Shown here: one piece after another, positions 23,148-30,708 of the stretch
Numbering within the stretch: position 1 is the first letter of the stretch
How the letters are laid out: each line of letters opens with the position of its first letter
From: an uncultured Lachnospiraceae bacterium
GTDB taxonomy: Bacteria; Bacillota; Clostridia; Lachnospirales; Lachnospiraceae
Length of the DNA stretch: 30,708 nt
Assembly (NCBI GenBank): GCA_910579645.1
Contig: CAJTVK010000042.1
Span: 1 to 30,708, forward strand
Direction of reading: 5' to 3'
Position numbers and translations under genes: made by a program
Notes under the pieces: generated by a model
What the model saw: only the letters and a program-made list of their open reading frames with translations
The model's database searches: none
Told to the model about the DNA's origin: nothing

Positions 23148-24770
23148 ATGGCAAAGGAATTGAAATACGGGGCAGAAGCCCGTGCAGCATTGGAAATCGG
23201 CGTAAATAAGCTGGCAGATACCGTAAGGGTCACCTTGGGACCCAAAGGGAGAAACGTGGTTTTGGATAAATCCTATGGTGCGCCGCTGATTACCAATGAC
23301 GGCGTGACTATTGCTAAGGAGATTGAACTGGAAGACGCTTTCGAAAACATGGGCGCACAGCTTGTTAAGGAAGTGGCGACCAAGACAAATGATGTGGCAG
23401 GCGACGGAACCACTACGGCTACCGTTCTGGCACAGGCAATGGTGCATGAAGGAATTAAGAATCTGGCAGCAGGCGCAAATCCGATTATCCTGCGGAAGGG
23501 CATGAAGAAAGCAACGGACTGCGCGGTAGAGGCCATTGCAAAGATGAGCGCGAAGGTAAGCGGCAAGGAGCAGTTTGCCAGGGTTGCGGCAGTTTCCTCC
23601 GGCGACGAAGAGGTTGGCCAGATGGTAGCCGATGCAATGGAAAAGGTTTCCGGCGACGGTGTCATTACCATTGAGGAATCCAAGACCATGCTGACAGAAT
23701 TGGATTTAGTGGAAGGTATGCAGTTTGACAGGGGATATATTTCCGCATATATGGCAACGGATATGGATAAGATGGAAGCGGTTCTGGATAATCCCTGCAT
23801 TCTCATCACAGACAAGAAAATCTCCAATATTCAGGAAATACTTCCGCTGTTGGAGCAGGTGGTACAGTCCGGGGCAAAATTGCTCATTATTGCGGAAGAC
23901 GTAGAAGGCGAAGCACTGACTACATTGATTGTGAACAAGCTGCGCGGCACATTCAACGTAGTGGCAGTGAAGGCTCCCGGCTACGGCGACAGAAGAAAAG
24001 CAATGCTGGAGGATATCGCAATCCTTACCGGCGGCCAGGTAATCAGCGAAGAACTGGGTCTTGACCTGAAGGAAGTGACGATGGATCAGCTGGGTCATGC
24101 AAAATCCGTGAAAGTACAGAAAGAGAATACGGTCATTGTGGACGGCGAAGGCGATAAGGCAGCCATTCAGGCAAGAATCGCCCAGATTAAAAAGCAGGTG
24201 GAAGAGACTACTTCCGATTTTGACAGGGAGAAACTTCAGGAGCGTCTTGCAAAGCTTGCCGGCGGCGTAGCGGTAATCCGCGTAGGCGCAGCTACGGAAA
24301 CCGAGATGAAAGAAGCAAAACTCCGTATGGAAGATGCTTTGAATGCAACAAGAGCAGCGGCAGAGGAAGGAATTATTGCCGGTGGCGGCTCCGCATATAT
24401 CCATGCTGCAAAAGAAGTTGCCAAATTGGCGGAAAATATGGAAGGCGACGAGAAGACAGGCGCAAATATTGTGCTTAAGGCATTGGAGGCTCCGCTGTTC
24501 CACATTGCGGCTAATGCCGGCTTGGAGGGTTCCGTAATCATCAACAAAGTAAGGGAGTCCGAAGTAGGCACAGGATTTGATGCCTTGGGTGAGAAGTATG
24601 TGGATATGGTAGCGGAAGGAATTCTTGACCCTGCAAAGGTTACAAGGAGCGCATTGCAGAATGCCACGAGTGTGGCTTCCACTCTGCTGACGACGGAATC
24701 CGTTGTGGCAAATATTAAGGAAGATGCACCGGCAATGCCTGCAGGAGGCGGAATGGGCGGAATGATGTAA
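23148..24770 (+). CDS. groEL: Chaperonin GroEL (Hsp60)
   Basis: 540 aa from ATG 23148 (MAKELKYG), with AGGAGG upstream; an ATG nine bases earlier is too close to that site. Forms the double-ring ATPase that folds proteins inside its cavity. Family marks: TLGPKGRNVVL, DGVTIAKEIELED, the ATP/Mg motif GDGTTTATVLAQ (about 85-96), the apical domain with ITDKKISNIQEILPLLE, and the GGGMGGMM tail. Full length with no anomalies. Second gene of the CIRCE-regulated operon, closed by the terminator at 24903. Confidence 0.99.
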   Translation: MAKELKYGAEARAALEIGVNKLADTVRVTLGPKGRNVVLDKSYGAPLITNDGVTIAKEIELEDAFENMGAQLVKEVATKTNDVAGDGTTTATVLAQAMVHEGIKNLAAGANPIILRKGMKKATDCAVEAIAKMSAKVSGKEQFARVAAVSSGDEEVGQMVADAMEKVSGDGVITIEESKTMLTELDLVEGMQFDRGYISAYMATDMDKMEAVLDNPCILITDKKISNIQEILPLLEQVVQSGAKLLIIAEDVEGEALTTLIVNKLRGTFNVVAVKAPGYGDRRKAMLEDIAILTGGQVISEELGLDLKEVTMDQLGHAKSVKVQKENTVIVDGEGDKAAIQARIAQIKKQVEETTSDFDREKLQERLAKLAGGVAVIRVGAATETEMKEAKLRMEDALNATRAAAEEGIIAGGGSAYIHAAKEVAKLAENMEGDEKTGANIVLKALEAPLFHIAANAGLEGSVIINKVRESEVGTGFDALGEKYVDMVAEGILDPAKVTRSALQNATSVASTLLTTESVVANIKEDAPAMPAGGGMGGMM

Positions 24771-24902
24771 GGCTCGTCCGGTCAAAGGCAGAGAGGCCGA
24801 TATGGCAGAGACAGTCAATGTCATAGAAACAGCCGTCAGATGTGTGTGCAAGTCGGCATGCCTGATGTGCCGTTTAAAAGAACAGAGGGAATAAAAAGCA
24901 AG

Positions 24903-24944
24903 GCCCGATAACAGGTAAAAGGTTATCGGGCTTTTCTGATTTTT
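24903..24944 (+). terminator. groESL terminator
   Basis: GCCCGATAAC (24903-24912) and GTTATCGGGC (24922-24931) form a perfect 10-bp stem followed by TTTTCTGATTTTT. It lies 130 bases after groEL; the bases between show no gene. Confidence 0.9.
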
Positions 24945-24952
24945 ATGCACAT

Positions 24953-25093
24953 GGGTGCGTAAGGAAATTGGCAGCTTTGCTGTGCGCACCCCGCGCGGCG
25001 AGTAGGGGAAGGTGGCTTTTCCCTGCTCGATTGCACAAGGGCACCCAAGGGAAGAATGCAAGCGATAAAATTTAGCGCTTAAGCGCCTGCATT
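24953..25093. other. Possible structured non-coding region
   Basis: Between the groESL terminator and the next promoter there are several nested stems: GGGTGCG/CGCACCC (24953-24991), CGAGTAGGG/CCCTGCTCG (24999-25029), AATGCA/TGCATT (25055-25093) enclosing AAGCG/CGCTT and the 12-base palindrome GCGCTTAAGCGC (25075-25086). No open frame is convincing. It might be a small RNA or the decayed remains of a repeat. Confidence 0.35.
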
Positions 25094-25145
25094 TTCCGAT
25101 GGCCTGAAGGAGGGATATGATTTTCGGGAGCGGGCGGCAACAGGC

Positions 25146-25174
25146 TTTACACCGGTTCCGGAAATTGTTATAAT
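25146..25174 (+). promoter_or_regulatory. Near-consensus sigma-A promoter of the HD-GYP gene
   Basis: TTTACA (25146-25151), 17-base spacer, TATAAT (25169-25174). It is 69 bases before the chosen start. Confidence 0.85.
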
Positions 25175-25243
25175 AATTATGTTGGCAGGCAGGTGATGAG
25201 AGCATAAGCGGCAAGCACGCTTATGGGGAAAAGGGACGGGAAA

Positions 25244-26338
25244 ATGGATAAGAAAATAATACTGATGGTTGACGACGTGGAACTGAATCATAGGGCCGCA
25301 GGCGCGGTGCTGGAAGATACCTATGAACTGTATATGGCATTGTCTGCGGCGGAGGCTTTTGATATATTGATGAATGTCATGCCGGATCTGATTCTTTTGG
25401 ACATTGTGATGCCGAAGGTGGACGGCTATAAGATGCTGAAGCTGCTGAAAGCCAATTCCGTATACAAGCATATTCCGGTCATATTCCTGACGGCGGATAA
25501 CCGGCCGGAAACGGAAGTGGAAGGGTTTAACTGCGGCATCGTGGATTTCATCACAAAGCCTTTTGAGCCTATCGTGATGAAAAAAAGAATTGAGACGCAG
25601 ATTGCCTTGGCGGAATATGAGCGCGGATTGGAAGCGGCCGTGGAGGCCAAGGTAGAAGAAATCGAGAAAATGTATGATCTGATGTCGGTCAGCTTTGCCG
25701 GGCTGGTGGAATCCCGTGACGGCGTGACGGGCGGGCATCTGAAAAATACTTCCATTTACTTTACGGCATTTATAGAATATCTGGCAGGACTGCCTCAATA
25801 TAAGGAATTGCTGCCGAAGTCCACAGTGGAAAAGGCGTGCCGGGCAGCCCCGCTGCATGATGTGGGGAAGATTGCGGTGAAGGATGCCGTCCTGTGTAAA
25901 GAGGGTGTCCTGAGCGATGAGGAGTTCGAGCAGATGAAGATGCATTCCATTATCGGCGGAGAAATTTTTAAGTTTATCGGTGAGCGGATACCGGATAAGG
26001 AATTTGCCAAAATTGCGGAGCAGCTTGCCCGGCATCATCATGAGAAATGGAACGGGAACGGATATCCTGACAGGCTGAAAGGGAAGCAAATTCCCTTGGT
26101 GGCGCGCATCATGAGCATAGTGGACGTATATGACGCCCTCACCTCGGAACGGTCATATAAGAAGCCTTTTACCCATGAGAAAGCGATGACAATGATAGCC
26201 GGGAAGAGCGGGAAGGATTTTGACCCGGATTTGGTGAAAGAATTTGTGGATATGGGGGAAAAGATGAAGGAATGCTACGAGATGAAAGAGCAGATGGTAT
26301 TGGAGAAGCAGTTCTTTCATTTTAAGAAACAACAGTGA
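25244..26338 (+). CDS. Receiver-HD-GYP response regulator (probable cyclic-di-GMP phosphodiesterase)
   Basis: 364 aa from ATG 25244 (AAGGGACGGG upstream); ATG 25223 would add seven residues with no ribosome site. Receiver domain 1-120: VDD at 9-11, phospho-Asp53 in LLDIVMP, Thr83, Lys105. A helical linker (120-150) leads to the HD-GYP domain: ESRD (156-159), TGGH (162-165), HDVGK (205-209), HHH (264-266) and GYP at 273-275. Metal-binding and GYP residues are intact, so hydrolysis of c-di-GMP (or a related cyclic dinucleotide) is likely. It is not beside a kinase gene, so the partner is unknown. Single-gene unit; repeat copy 3 begins eight bases after the stop. Confidence 0.92.
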   Translation: MDKKIILMVDDVELNHRAAGAVLEDTYELYMALSAAEAFDILMNVMPDLILLDIVMPKVDGYKMLKLLKANSVYKHIPVIFLTADNRPETEVEGFNCGIVDFITKPFEPIVMKKRIETQIALAEYERGLEAAVEAKVEEIEKMYDLMSVSFAGLVESRDGVTGGHLKNTSIYFTAFIEYLAGLPQYKELLPKSTVEKACRAAPLHDVGKIAVKDAVLCKEGVLSDEEFEQMKMHSIIGGEIFKFIGERIPDKEFAKIAEQLARHHHEKWNGNGYPDRLKGKQIPLVARIMSIVDVYDALTSERSYKKPFTHEKAMTMIAGKSGKDFDPDLVKEFVDMGEKMKECYEMKEQMVLEKQFFHFKKQQ

Positions 26339-26345
26339 CAGTTTA

Positions 26346-26405
26346 GCCTTGCCCTGACGCAAACATCAAGCACTGATTACTCAAGGATTAATGCAATGAT
26401 GTACT
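26346..26405. repeat. Palindromic dispersed repeat, copy 3 (one arm)
   Basis: These 60 bases match the reverse complement of the left arm of copy 1 (6458-6517) at all but three positions (GCCTTGCCCTGA... to ...AATGATGTACT). The core and the other arm are missing. It starts just after the HD-GYP stop codon. Confidence 0.8.
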
Positions 26406-26406
26406 G

Positions 26407-26501
26407 GGACTTTGCACTTGCTGCAAAGTCCGTGCGAATGTGTGAATTCAGCCAAGAGGGAATCTGCCCCTCGCCGCAGGCGACTTGGAATGGGCAGATT
26501 C
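26407..26501. repeat. Two strong hairpins after repeat copy 3
   Basis: GGACTTTGCA/TGCAAAGTCC (26407-26431) is a perfect 10-bp stem with a five-base loop. GAATCTGCCC (26460-26469) pairs perfectly with GGGCAGATTC (26492-26501), and encloses TCGCC/GGCGA (26471-26483). Neither is followed by a T-run, so they are not typical terminators. No gene is seen from 26339 to 26796. Confidence 0.65.
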
Positions 26502-26562
26502 CGTAACAGGAAAGCCGCAGGCCGAACTGTTGCAAACAACAGTGAGAATTGTAATGATTTCA

Positions 26563-26591
26563 TTGACTTCATAAAAAATTAATAATATAAT
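26563..26591 (+). promoter_or_regulatory. Sigma-A promoter upstream of apt
   Basis: TTGACT (26563-26568), 17-base AT-rich spacer, TATAAT (26586-26591). It gives apt a leader of about 200 bases. Confidence 0.85.
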
Positions 26592-26662
26592 TAAAATTGC
26601 CGAGCGAGTTTTCAGGAACAGGTTTCATTCTGGCAATGGGAGGAGAAGTTTGCGTCTGCGCT

Positions 26663-26728
26663 GCATCCGTGAACTTTAAAGGCACAGGGAGCAGCGCATC
26701 CGCAAACTTTAAAGGCACAGGAAGCAGT
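26663..26728. repeat. Two 33-bp tandem units in the apt leader
   Basis: GCATCCGTGAACTTTAAAGG and the following bases (26663-26695) are repeated at 26696-26728 with few changes. Both are inside the predicted untranslated leader of apt. No known riboswitch is recognised. Confidence 0.7.
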
Positions 26729-26796
26729 GCGGAAGGTCACTTGGCCCGTTGCCCGCGGTCATAAAAAGACGAAAGAGAGAGGAGTACGGCAGAAAG

Positions 26797-27321
26797 ATGA
26801 AAAAGCTGGAAGAATATGTAAGAAGCATTCCGGATTTTCCGGAGGAAGGAATTATATTCAGGGATGTGACAAGCGTGCTGCAGGATGCGGACGGCCTGCG
26901 GCTGGCAATTGACACGATGCAGGAGAAAGTGCAGGATATAGATTTTGACGTGGTGGCAGGGCCGGAATCCAGAGGATTTATATTTGGCACACCCATTGCA
27001 TATAATATGAAAAAGCCCTTTGTGCTGATCCGTAAGAAGGGAAAGCTTCCCTGCGAAACGGTTTCGGTGGACTATGAACTGGAGTATGGCACGGCGACGA
27101 TTGAGATGCACAAGGATTCCATCCGCCCGGGGCAGAAAGTATTGATTGTGGATGACCTGATTGCCACCGGGGGAACTACGGAGGCAATGATCCGGCTGAT
27201 AGAATCTTTAGGCGGCAAGGTGGCCGGCATTGTGGTACTAATAGAACTTGCCGGACTGAAGGGGAGAGAGAAGTTAAAGGACTATCGGTTGGAATCCGCA
27301 ATCTGTTATGAGGGGAAGTAG
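26797..27321 (+). CDS. apt: Adenine phosphoribosyltransferase
   Basis: 174 aa from ATG 26797 (MKKLEEYVRSIPDFP), the usual N-terminus and length. Salvages adenine with PRPP to AMP. Visible marks: FPEEGIIFRDVTSVL (14-28), AGPESRGFIFG (54-64), RKKGKLP (79-85) and the PRPP loop VLIVDDLIATGGT (115-127). GAGAGGAG lies about 13 bases upstream, rather far; an in-frame upstream extension is not conserved in type. apt followed by rel is a common Firmicute order and links purine salvage to (p)ppGpp. Confidence 0.96.
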   Translation: MKKLEEYVRSIPDFPEEGIIFRDVTSVLQDADGLRLAIDTMQEKVQDIDFDVVAGPESRGFIFGTPIAYNMKKPFVLIRKKGKLPCETVSVDYELEYGTATIEMHKDSIRPGQKVLIVDDLIATGGTTEAMIRLIESLGGKVAGIVVLIELAGLKGREKLKDYRLESAICYEGK

Positions 27322-27490
27322 TTTCGGGGAGCGGCCGGGCAGGAAAGCCGCGGCCTGTGAATGCAGGCAGGCTGCCCGTGAGAATGAATTGGGATATGGG
27401 TCATTGAATGGTCAGAGACAATGCAGCCGGCAGGGAGGGGAAGATGCCCGGCCGGCTTGCTGCTTATAGGAATAAGAATGATAGCCGGTG

Positions 27491-29821
27491 ATGAATATGA
27501 CAGAAGAAAAGAGCAAAAAGGCAATTGAAGGCAAAGGATTGGTGTTTGATGACGGAAGAATCGAAGCCATCCAGGAATTCCAGAGTCCTGAACAGCTGTA
27601 TCAGGATCTTATTTCCCATGTGTGCAGATATCATCCTTCCGATGATATTTCGCTCATTGAAAAAGCATATCAGATAGCATATGATGCCCATAAAGAGCAG
27701 GTGAGGAAGTCGGGGGAGCCGTATATTATCCATCCTCTCTGCGTCGGGATTATTTTGGCTGACTTGGAGATGGATAAGGAGACTATTACGGCAGGGCTTC
27801 TGCATGATGTGGTGGAAGATACCATTATGACGGAGGAAGAAATCAAAAAGGAATTCGGCTCCGACGTGGCTCTTCTGGTGGACGGCGTGACGAAGCTGCA
27901 GCTGCTGCAGCTGCCGGGGGACTATGAGGGGAAGACGCCTGACCGGCTGGAACTGCAGGCGGAGAACCTGCGTAAGATGTTTCTTGCCATGGCAAAGGAT
28001 ATCCGTGTGATTATCATTAAGCTTGCAGACCGATTGCATAATATGCGGACGCTGAAGCATATGCCGCCGGAGAAGCAGCAGCGGATTGCAAGGGAAACGT
28101 TGGATATCTACGCGCCCATTGCACAGCGGCTGGGTATCTCAAAGATTAAGGTGGAATTGGATGATTTATCTTTGAAATATCTGGAACCGGAGATTTATTA
28201 TGACTTGGTGGATAAGATAGCGACCCGTAAGAGCGAGCGGGAGCGGTATATCCAGAACATTGTCAGCGAAGTGAGCAGGCATATTGCACATGCGGGGATT
28301 AAGGCGCAGATAGACGGGCGCGTAAAGCACTTTTTCAGCATTTACAAGAAAATGAAAAATCAGGATAAGACCATTGACCAGATTTACGATTTGTTTGCGG
28401 TGCGTATTATCGTAGATTCGGTGAAAGACTGCTATGGGGCGCTGGGAGTCATCCATGAGATGTATAAGCCGATTCCGGGGCGGTTCAAGGATTACATTGC
28501 CATGCCGAAAGCCAATATGTACCAGTCGCTGCATACCACCTTAATCGGTACCAGCGGGCAGCCTTTTGAGATTCAGATACGGACTTATGAGATGCATAAA
28601 GCGGCGGAATACGGTATTGCGGCGCATTGGAAATATAAGGAAGCTTCCGACGGCAAGAAAGTGGAGGGGCAGGAGGAAGAGAAGCTGGCCTGGCTAAGGC
28701 AGATTCTGGAGTGGCAGCAGGATATGTCGGATAACCGGGAATTTATGAATCTGCTGAAGAATGATTTGGATCTGTTTTCCGACAGCGTGTATTGTTTTAC
28801 GCCCACCGGGGATGTGAAGAACCTTCCGGCGGGCTCCACGCCTATTGATTTCGCTTACTGCATCCACAGTGCAGTGGGGAATAAGCTGATTGGCGCAAGG
28901 GTCAACGGGAAACTGGTGACGATTGATTATGAGATAAAGAACGGGGACCGCATAGAAATACTGACTTCCCAGAATTCCAAGGGTCCCAGCCGGGACTGGC
29001 TGAATGTGGTGAAGAGCACTCAGGCGAAGAATAAAATCAATCAGTGGTTTAAAAATCAGCTAAAAGAAGAAAATATTGTAAAAGGGAAGGAACTGATTGC
29101 TTCCTATTGTAAGGCAAAATCAATCAATACGCAGGAAATCATGACCCCGGATTACATGAATGCCATTATGAAAAAGTACGGGTTCCGGGATTGGGATTCG
29201 GTCTATGCGGCTATCGGGCATGGCGGCTTAAAAGAGGGGCAGATTATCAACCGGATGCAGGAGATGTATGACAGGGACCATAAGAAAGTCCTGTCTAACG
29301 AAGAGGTATTGGCTGCGGTGGCGGAAAGCAGCCATGCAAAGCCTATGTCCGTCAGGTCGAAAAGCGGCATTGTGGTGAAGGGAATTCATGACGTTGCAGT
29401 GCGTTTCTCCAAATGCTGCAGTCCCGTTCCGGGGGATGAAATCATAGGGTTTGTGACTAGGGGAAGAGGGATAACGATTCATCGGACGGACTGCGTGAAT
29501 GTGATTCATATGTCGGAGACGGAGAGAAGGCGGCTTATCGATGCGGAGTGGCAGAAATCGCCGGAGGAAAATACGGGGGAGAAATATTTTTCGGAAATCC
29601 GGATATATGCCAATAACCGGAGCGGGCTGCTGGCAGACATTTCCAAAGCACTTACGGAGAAAAACATTGACATTCTGTCCATGAATACAAGAGTGAATAA
29701 GCAGGGGCTGGCGACGCTTTCCACTTCCTTTGAAGTGCGGGGAAGGGAGGAACTGAACCGGATTATTGATAAGATTTTGTCCATTGAGAGCGTGATTGAC
29801 ATTGAGAGGACGACCGGATAG
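27491..29821 (+). CDS. relA: Bifunctional (p)ppGpp synthetase/hydrolase (Rel)
   Basis: 776 aa from ATG 27491 (GTG 27488 or ATG 27497 also possible; the ribosome site is weak). Makes and degrades the stringent-response alarmone. Order of domains: HD hydrolase (about 55-200, IIHP with His81 and HDVVEDT at 105-111), synthetase (about 240-350, with RFKDYIAMPK and YQSLHTT), TGS (about 435-495, VYCFTPTGDVKNLP), helical/zinc-finger-like region with FSKCCSPVPGD, and a C-terminal ACT domain (about 700-770). The RFKD motif and intact HD residues mark the bifunctional Rel type. It begins 169 bases after apt, which may include its own promoter, though none is clear. Confidence 0.97.
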   Translation: MNMTEEKSKKAIEGKGLVFDDGRIEAIQEFQSPEQLYQDLISHVCRYHPSDDISLIEKAYQIAYDAHKEQVRKSGEPYIIHPLCVGIILADLEMDKETITAGLLHDVVEDTIMTEEEIKKEFGSDVALLVDGVTKLQLLQLPGDYEGKTPDRLELQAENLRKMFLAMAKDIRVIIIKLADRLHNMRTLKHMPPEKQQRIARETLDIYAPIAQRLGISKIKVELDDLSLKYLEPEIYYDLVDKIATRKSERERYIQNIVSEVSRHIAHAGIKAQIDGRVKHFFSIYKKMKNQDKTIDQIYDLFAVRIIVDSVKDCYGALGVIHEMYKPIPGRFKDYIAMPKANMYQSLHTTLIGTSGQPFEIQIRTYEMHKAAEYGIAAHWKYKEASDGKKVEGQEEEKLAWLRQILEWQQDMSDNREFMNLLKNDLDLFSDSVYCFTPTGDVKNLPAGSTPIDFAYCIHSAVGNKLIGARVNGKLVTIDYEIKNGDRIEILTSQNSKGPSRDWLNVVKSTQAKNKINQWFKNQLKEENIVKGKELIASYCKAKSINTQEIMTPDYMNAIMKKYGFRDWDSVYAAIGHGGLKEGQIINRMQEMYDRDHKKVLSNEEVLAAVAESSHAKPMSVRSKSGIVVKGIHDVAVRFSKCCSPVPGDEIIGFVTRGRGITIHRTDCVNVIHMSETERRRLIDAEWQKSPEENTGEKYFSEIRIYANNRSGLLADISKALTEKNIDILSMNTRVNKQGLATLSTSFEVRGREELNRIIDKILSIESVIDIERTTG

Positions 29822-29827
29822 GTCGGA

Positions 29828-29983
29828 GAAAAGCAGACAACGGCGGAGAGCCGGGGAAACAGGAAACGGAACGGAGGCTGCAGGAAGCAGATAACGGCAG
29901 GGAGGCCGGGGAAACAGGAAGCGGAGGCTGCGGGAAGCAGATAACGGCAGGAAAGCCGGGGAAACAGGAAACGGAGGCTGCAG
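29828..29983. repeat. Three tandem units of about 50 bp between rel and the MBL gene
   Basis: Units start at 29828 (56 bases, with a short insertion), 29884 (50) and 29934 (50), each with GCAGAYAACGGC and CCGGGGAAACAGGAA segments. It is purine-rich on the plus strand and non-coding, since the unit is not a multiple of three. Confidence 0.85.
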
Positions 29984-29996
29984 GAAGGAGAATGGG

Positions 29997-30629
29997 ATGG
30001 CGGACTTGAAAATCGGGAGAATGGTTTTGGGCATTTGCCAGACAAATTTTTATTTTGTATACCGGGAGGGAAGTAAGGATGTAATCTGCTTTGATCCCGC
30101 GGATCGGGGCGATTATATTTATGAGACTCTGGAAAAGAACGGTCTGCAGGCAGCGGGGATTTTGCTTACCCACGGACATTTTGACCATATCTGGGGGAGC
30201 AGGAAGCTGCGGGAACTGTCGGGGGCGAAGATTTATGCTTATGAAGAGGAGCAGGCGGTATGCGAGGACGCGGGAAACAATGTGTCGGAAAATGCAGGGC
30301 GGGCTTATACCGTGAAGCCGAACCGGTATCTGAAGGACGGTGAAGAGATTACCATTGCAGACATGACCTGCCGTCTGATTGCCACGCCGGGGCATACGGT
30401 GGGAAGCTGCTGCTATTATTTTGCCGAAGACGGCATATTGCTGAGCGGCGATACTTTGTTTCAAGGGTCTGTGGGAAGGACGGATTTCCCTACCGGGAGC
30501 ATGAGTACGTTGGTGCGCTCCATACGGGAAAAGCTGTTTGTGCTGCCGGACGGGACGAAGGTGTATCCGGGGCATGGGGATGTGACCAGCATTGGGGAAG
30601 AGAAGAAATATAACCCGTTTTTGCAGTAG
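29997..30629 (+). CDS. MBL-fold metallo-hydrolase (glyoxalase II-like)
   Basis: 210 aa. Zinc hydrolase with THGHFDH (HxHxDH motif, about 58-64), ATPGHT (about 128-133), SGDTLF and a closing PGHGD. It resembles YcbL/hydroxyacylglutathione hydrolase-like proteins commonly found directly after rel in Clostridia. Substrate unknown; a thioester is likely by family. Start ATG 29997 has AAGGAG about eight bases upstream. Full length. Confidence 0.93.
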   Translation: MADLKIGRMVLGICQTNFYFVYREGSKDVICFDPADRGDYIYETLEKNGLQAAGILLTHGHFDHIWGSRKLRELSGAKIYAYEEEQAVCEDAGNNVSENAGRAYTVKPNRYLKDGEEITIADMTCRLIATPGHTVGSCCYYFAEDGILLSGDTLFQGSVGRTDFPTGSMSTLVRSIREKLFVLPDGTKVYPGHGDVTSIGEEKKYNPFLQ

Positions 30630-30670
30630 AATTTGGGGCTGGTACTGACTTGCGGCCGAAAGAGGAAAGG

Positions 30671-30708
30671 ATGAGAGTCAATGTCATTAAGTTAAGCCGC
30701 AGCCCACT
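30671..30708 (+). CDS. Possible start of a further gene, cut by the window end
   Basis: ATG 30671 (MRVNVIKLSRSP, open to the edge) is preceded by GAGGAAAGG. Too short to identify. In related genomes a coproporphyrinogen dehydrogenase (hemZ) often follows this hydrolase, but the visible residues do not prove it. Confidence 0.3.
   Translation, partial: MRVNVIKLSRSP

Noticed and set aside
24840..24945. Riboswitch after groEL
   Set aside because: The structure is explained by a plain intrinsic terminator and no gene follows it directly.
23706..25214. Long minus-strand open frame (502 codons) opposite groEL
   Set aside because: It is a mirror of groEL codons with Cys/His-rich unnatural composition.
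25079..26089. Minus-strand open frame opposite the HD-GYP gene
   Set aside because: Antisense shadow; the plus-strand frame has complete receiver and HD-GYP motifs.

Overview
The window looks like a chromosomal segment of an anaerobic low-to-mid-GC Firmicute, most likely a Lachnospiraceae (Clostridia) member. This rests on the CIRCE-controlled groES-groEL operon, the apt-rel-MBL hydrolase order, the type of PssA with a stretched CDP-alcohol motif, Gram-positive lipoproteins, LytTR/GHKL signalling and Shine-Dalgarno/sigma-A signals of Firmicute type. No species can be named from sequence alone.

Layout. (1) 1-3.6 kb is a decayed accessory zone: hairpins, two families of short periodic repeats, a relic that resembles a serine recombinase and carries an in-frame TAG, a 156-bp near-palindromic MITE-like element, a PD-(D/E)XK (Rpn/PDDEXK_2) nuclease gene on the minus strand, and a small IS30-like helix-turn-helix ORF. 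(2) 3.7-6.3 kb is a minus-strand operon: a PAS sensor fused to a degenerate CPBP membrane domain, then pssA and psd (phosphatidylethanolamine synthesis), closed by a terminator. (3) 6.4-6.8 kb is the divergent intergenic region, holding a 163-bp inverted repeat and a promoter. (4) 6.8-11.6 kb, plus strand: MFS transporter, membrane-anchored glycerophosphodiester phosphodiesterase, DUF3298-type lipoprotein, AlbA_2/ATPase regulator. (5) 11.9-16.9 kb: LytTR response regulator and GHKL kinase, followed by a DUF3887-type lipoprotein, an intact CPBP protease and a LysM lipoprotein. (6) 17.0-20.5 kb: an SDR epimerase-like protein and three unrecognised charged/coiled-coil proteins. (7) 20.5-22.3 kb: two tandem proteins with degenerate GGDEF domains, from a clear promoter. 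(8) 22.4-24.9 kb: tandem repeats, promoter plus CIRCE, groES, groEL, terminator. (9) 25.1-26.4 kb: a receiver-HD-GYP protein behind a near-consensus promoter. (10) 26.5-30.7 kb: apt, rel (bifunctional (p)ppGpp synthetase/hydrolase), an MBL-fold hydrolase, and the first codons of a further possible gene.

Functional themes: envelope lipid synthesis and turnover (pssA, psd, GDPD), envelope lipoproteins under a likely peptide-type two-component system, nucleotide signalling (pseudo-GGDEF pair, HD-GYP, Rel), and chaperonin stress response. The most unusual content is a dispersed palindromic repeat with three related copies at 6.46, 19.75 and 26.35 kb, the pseudo-GGDEF pair, the PAS-CPBP pseudoprotease in the lipid operon, and the unannotated coiled-coil triad.
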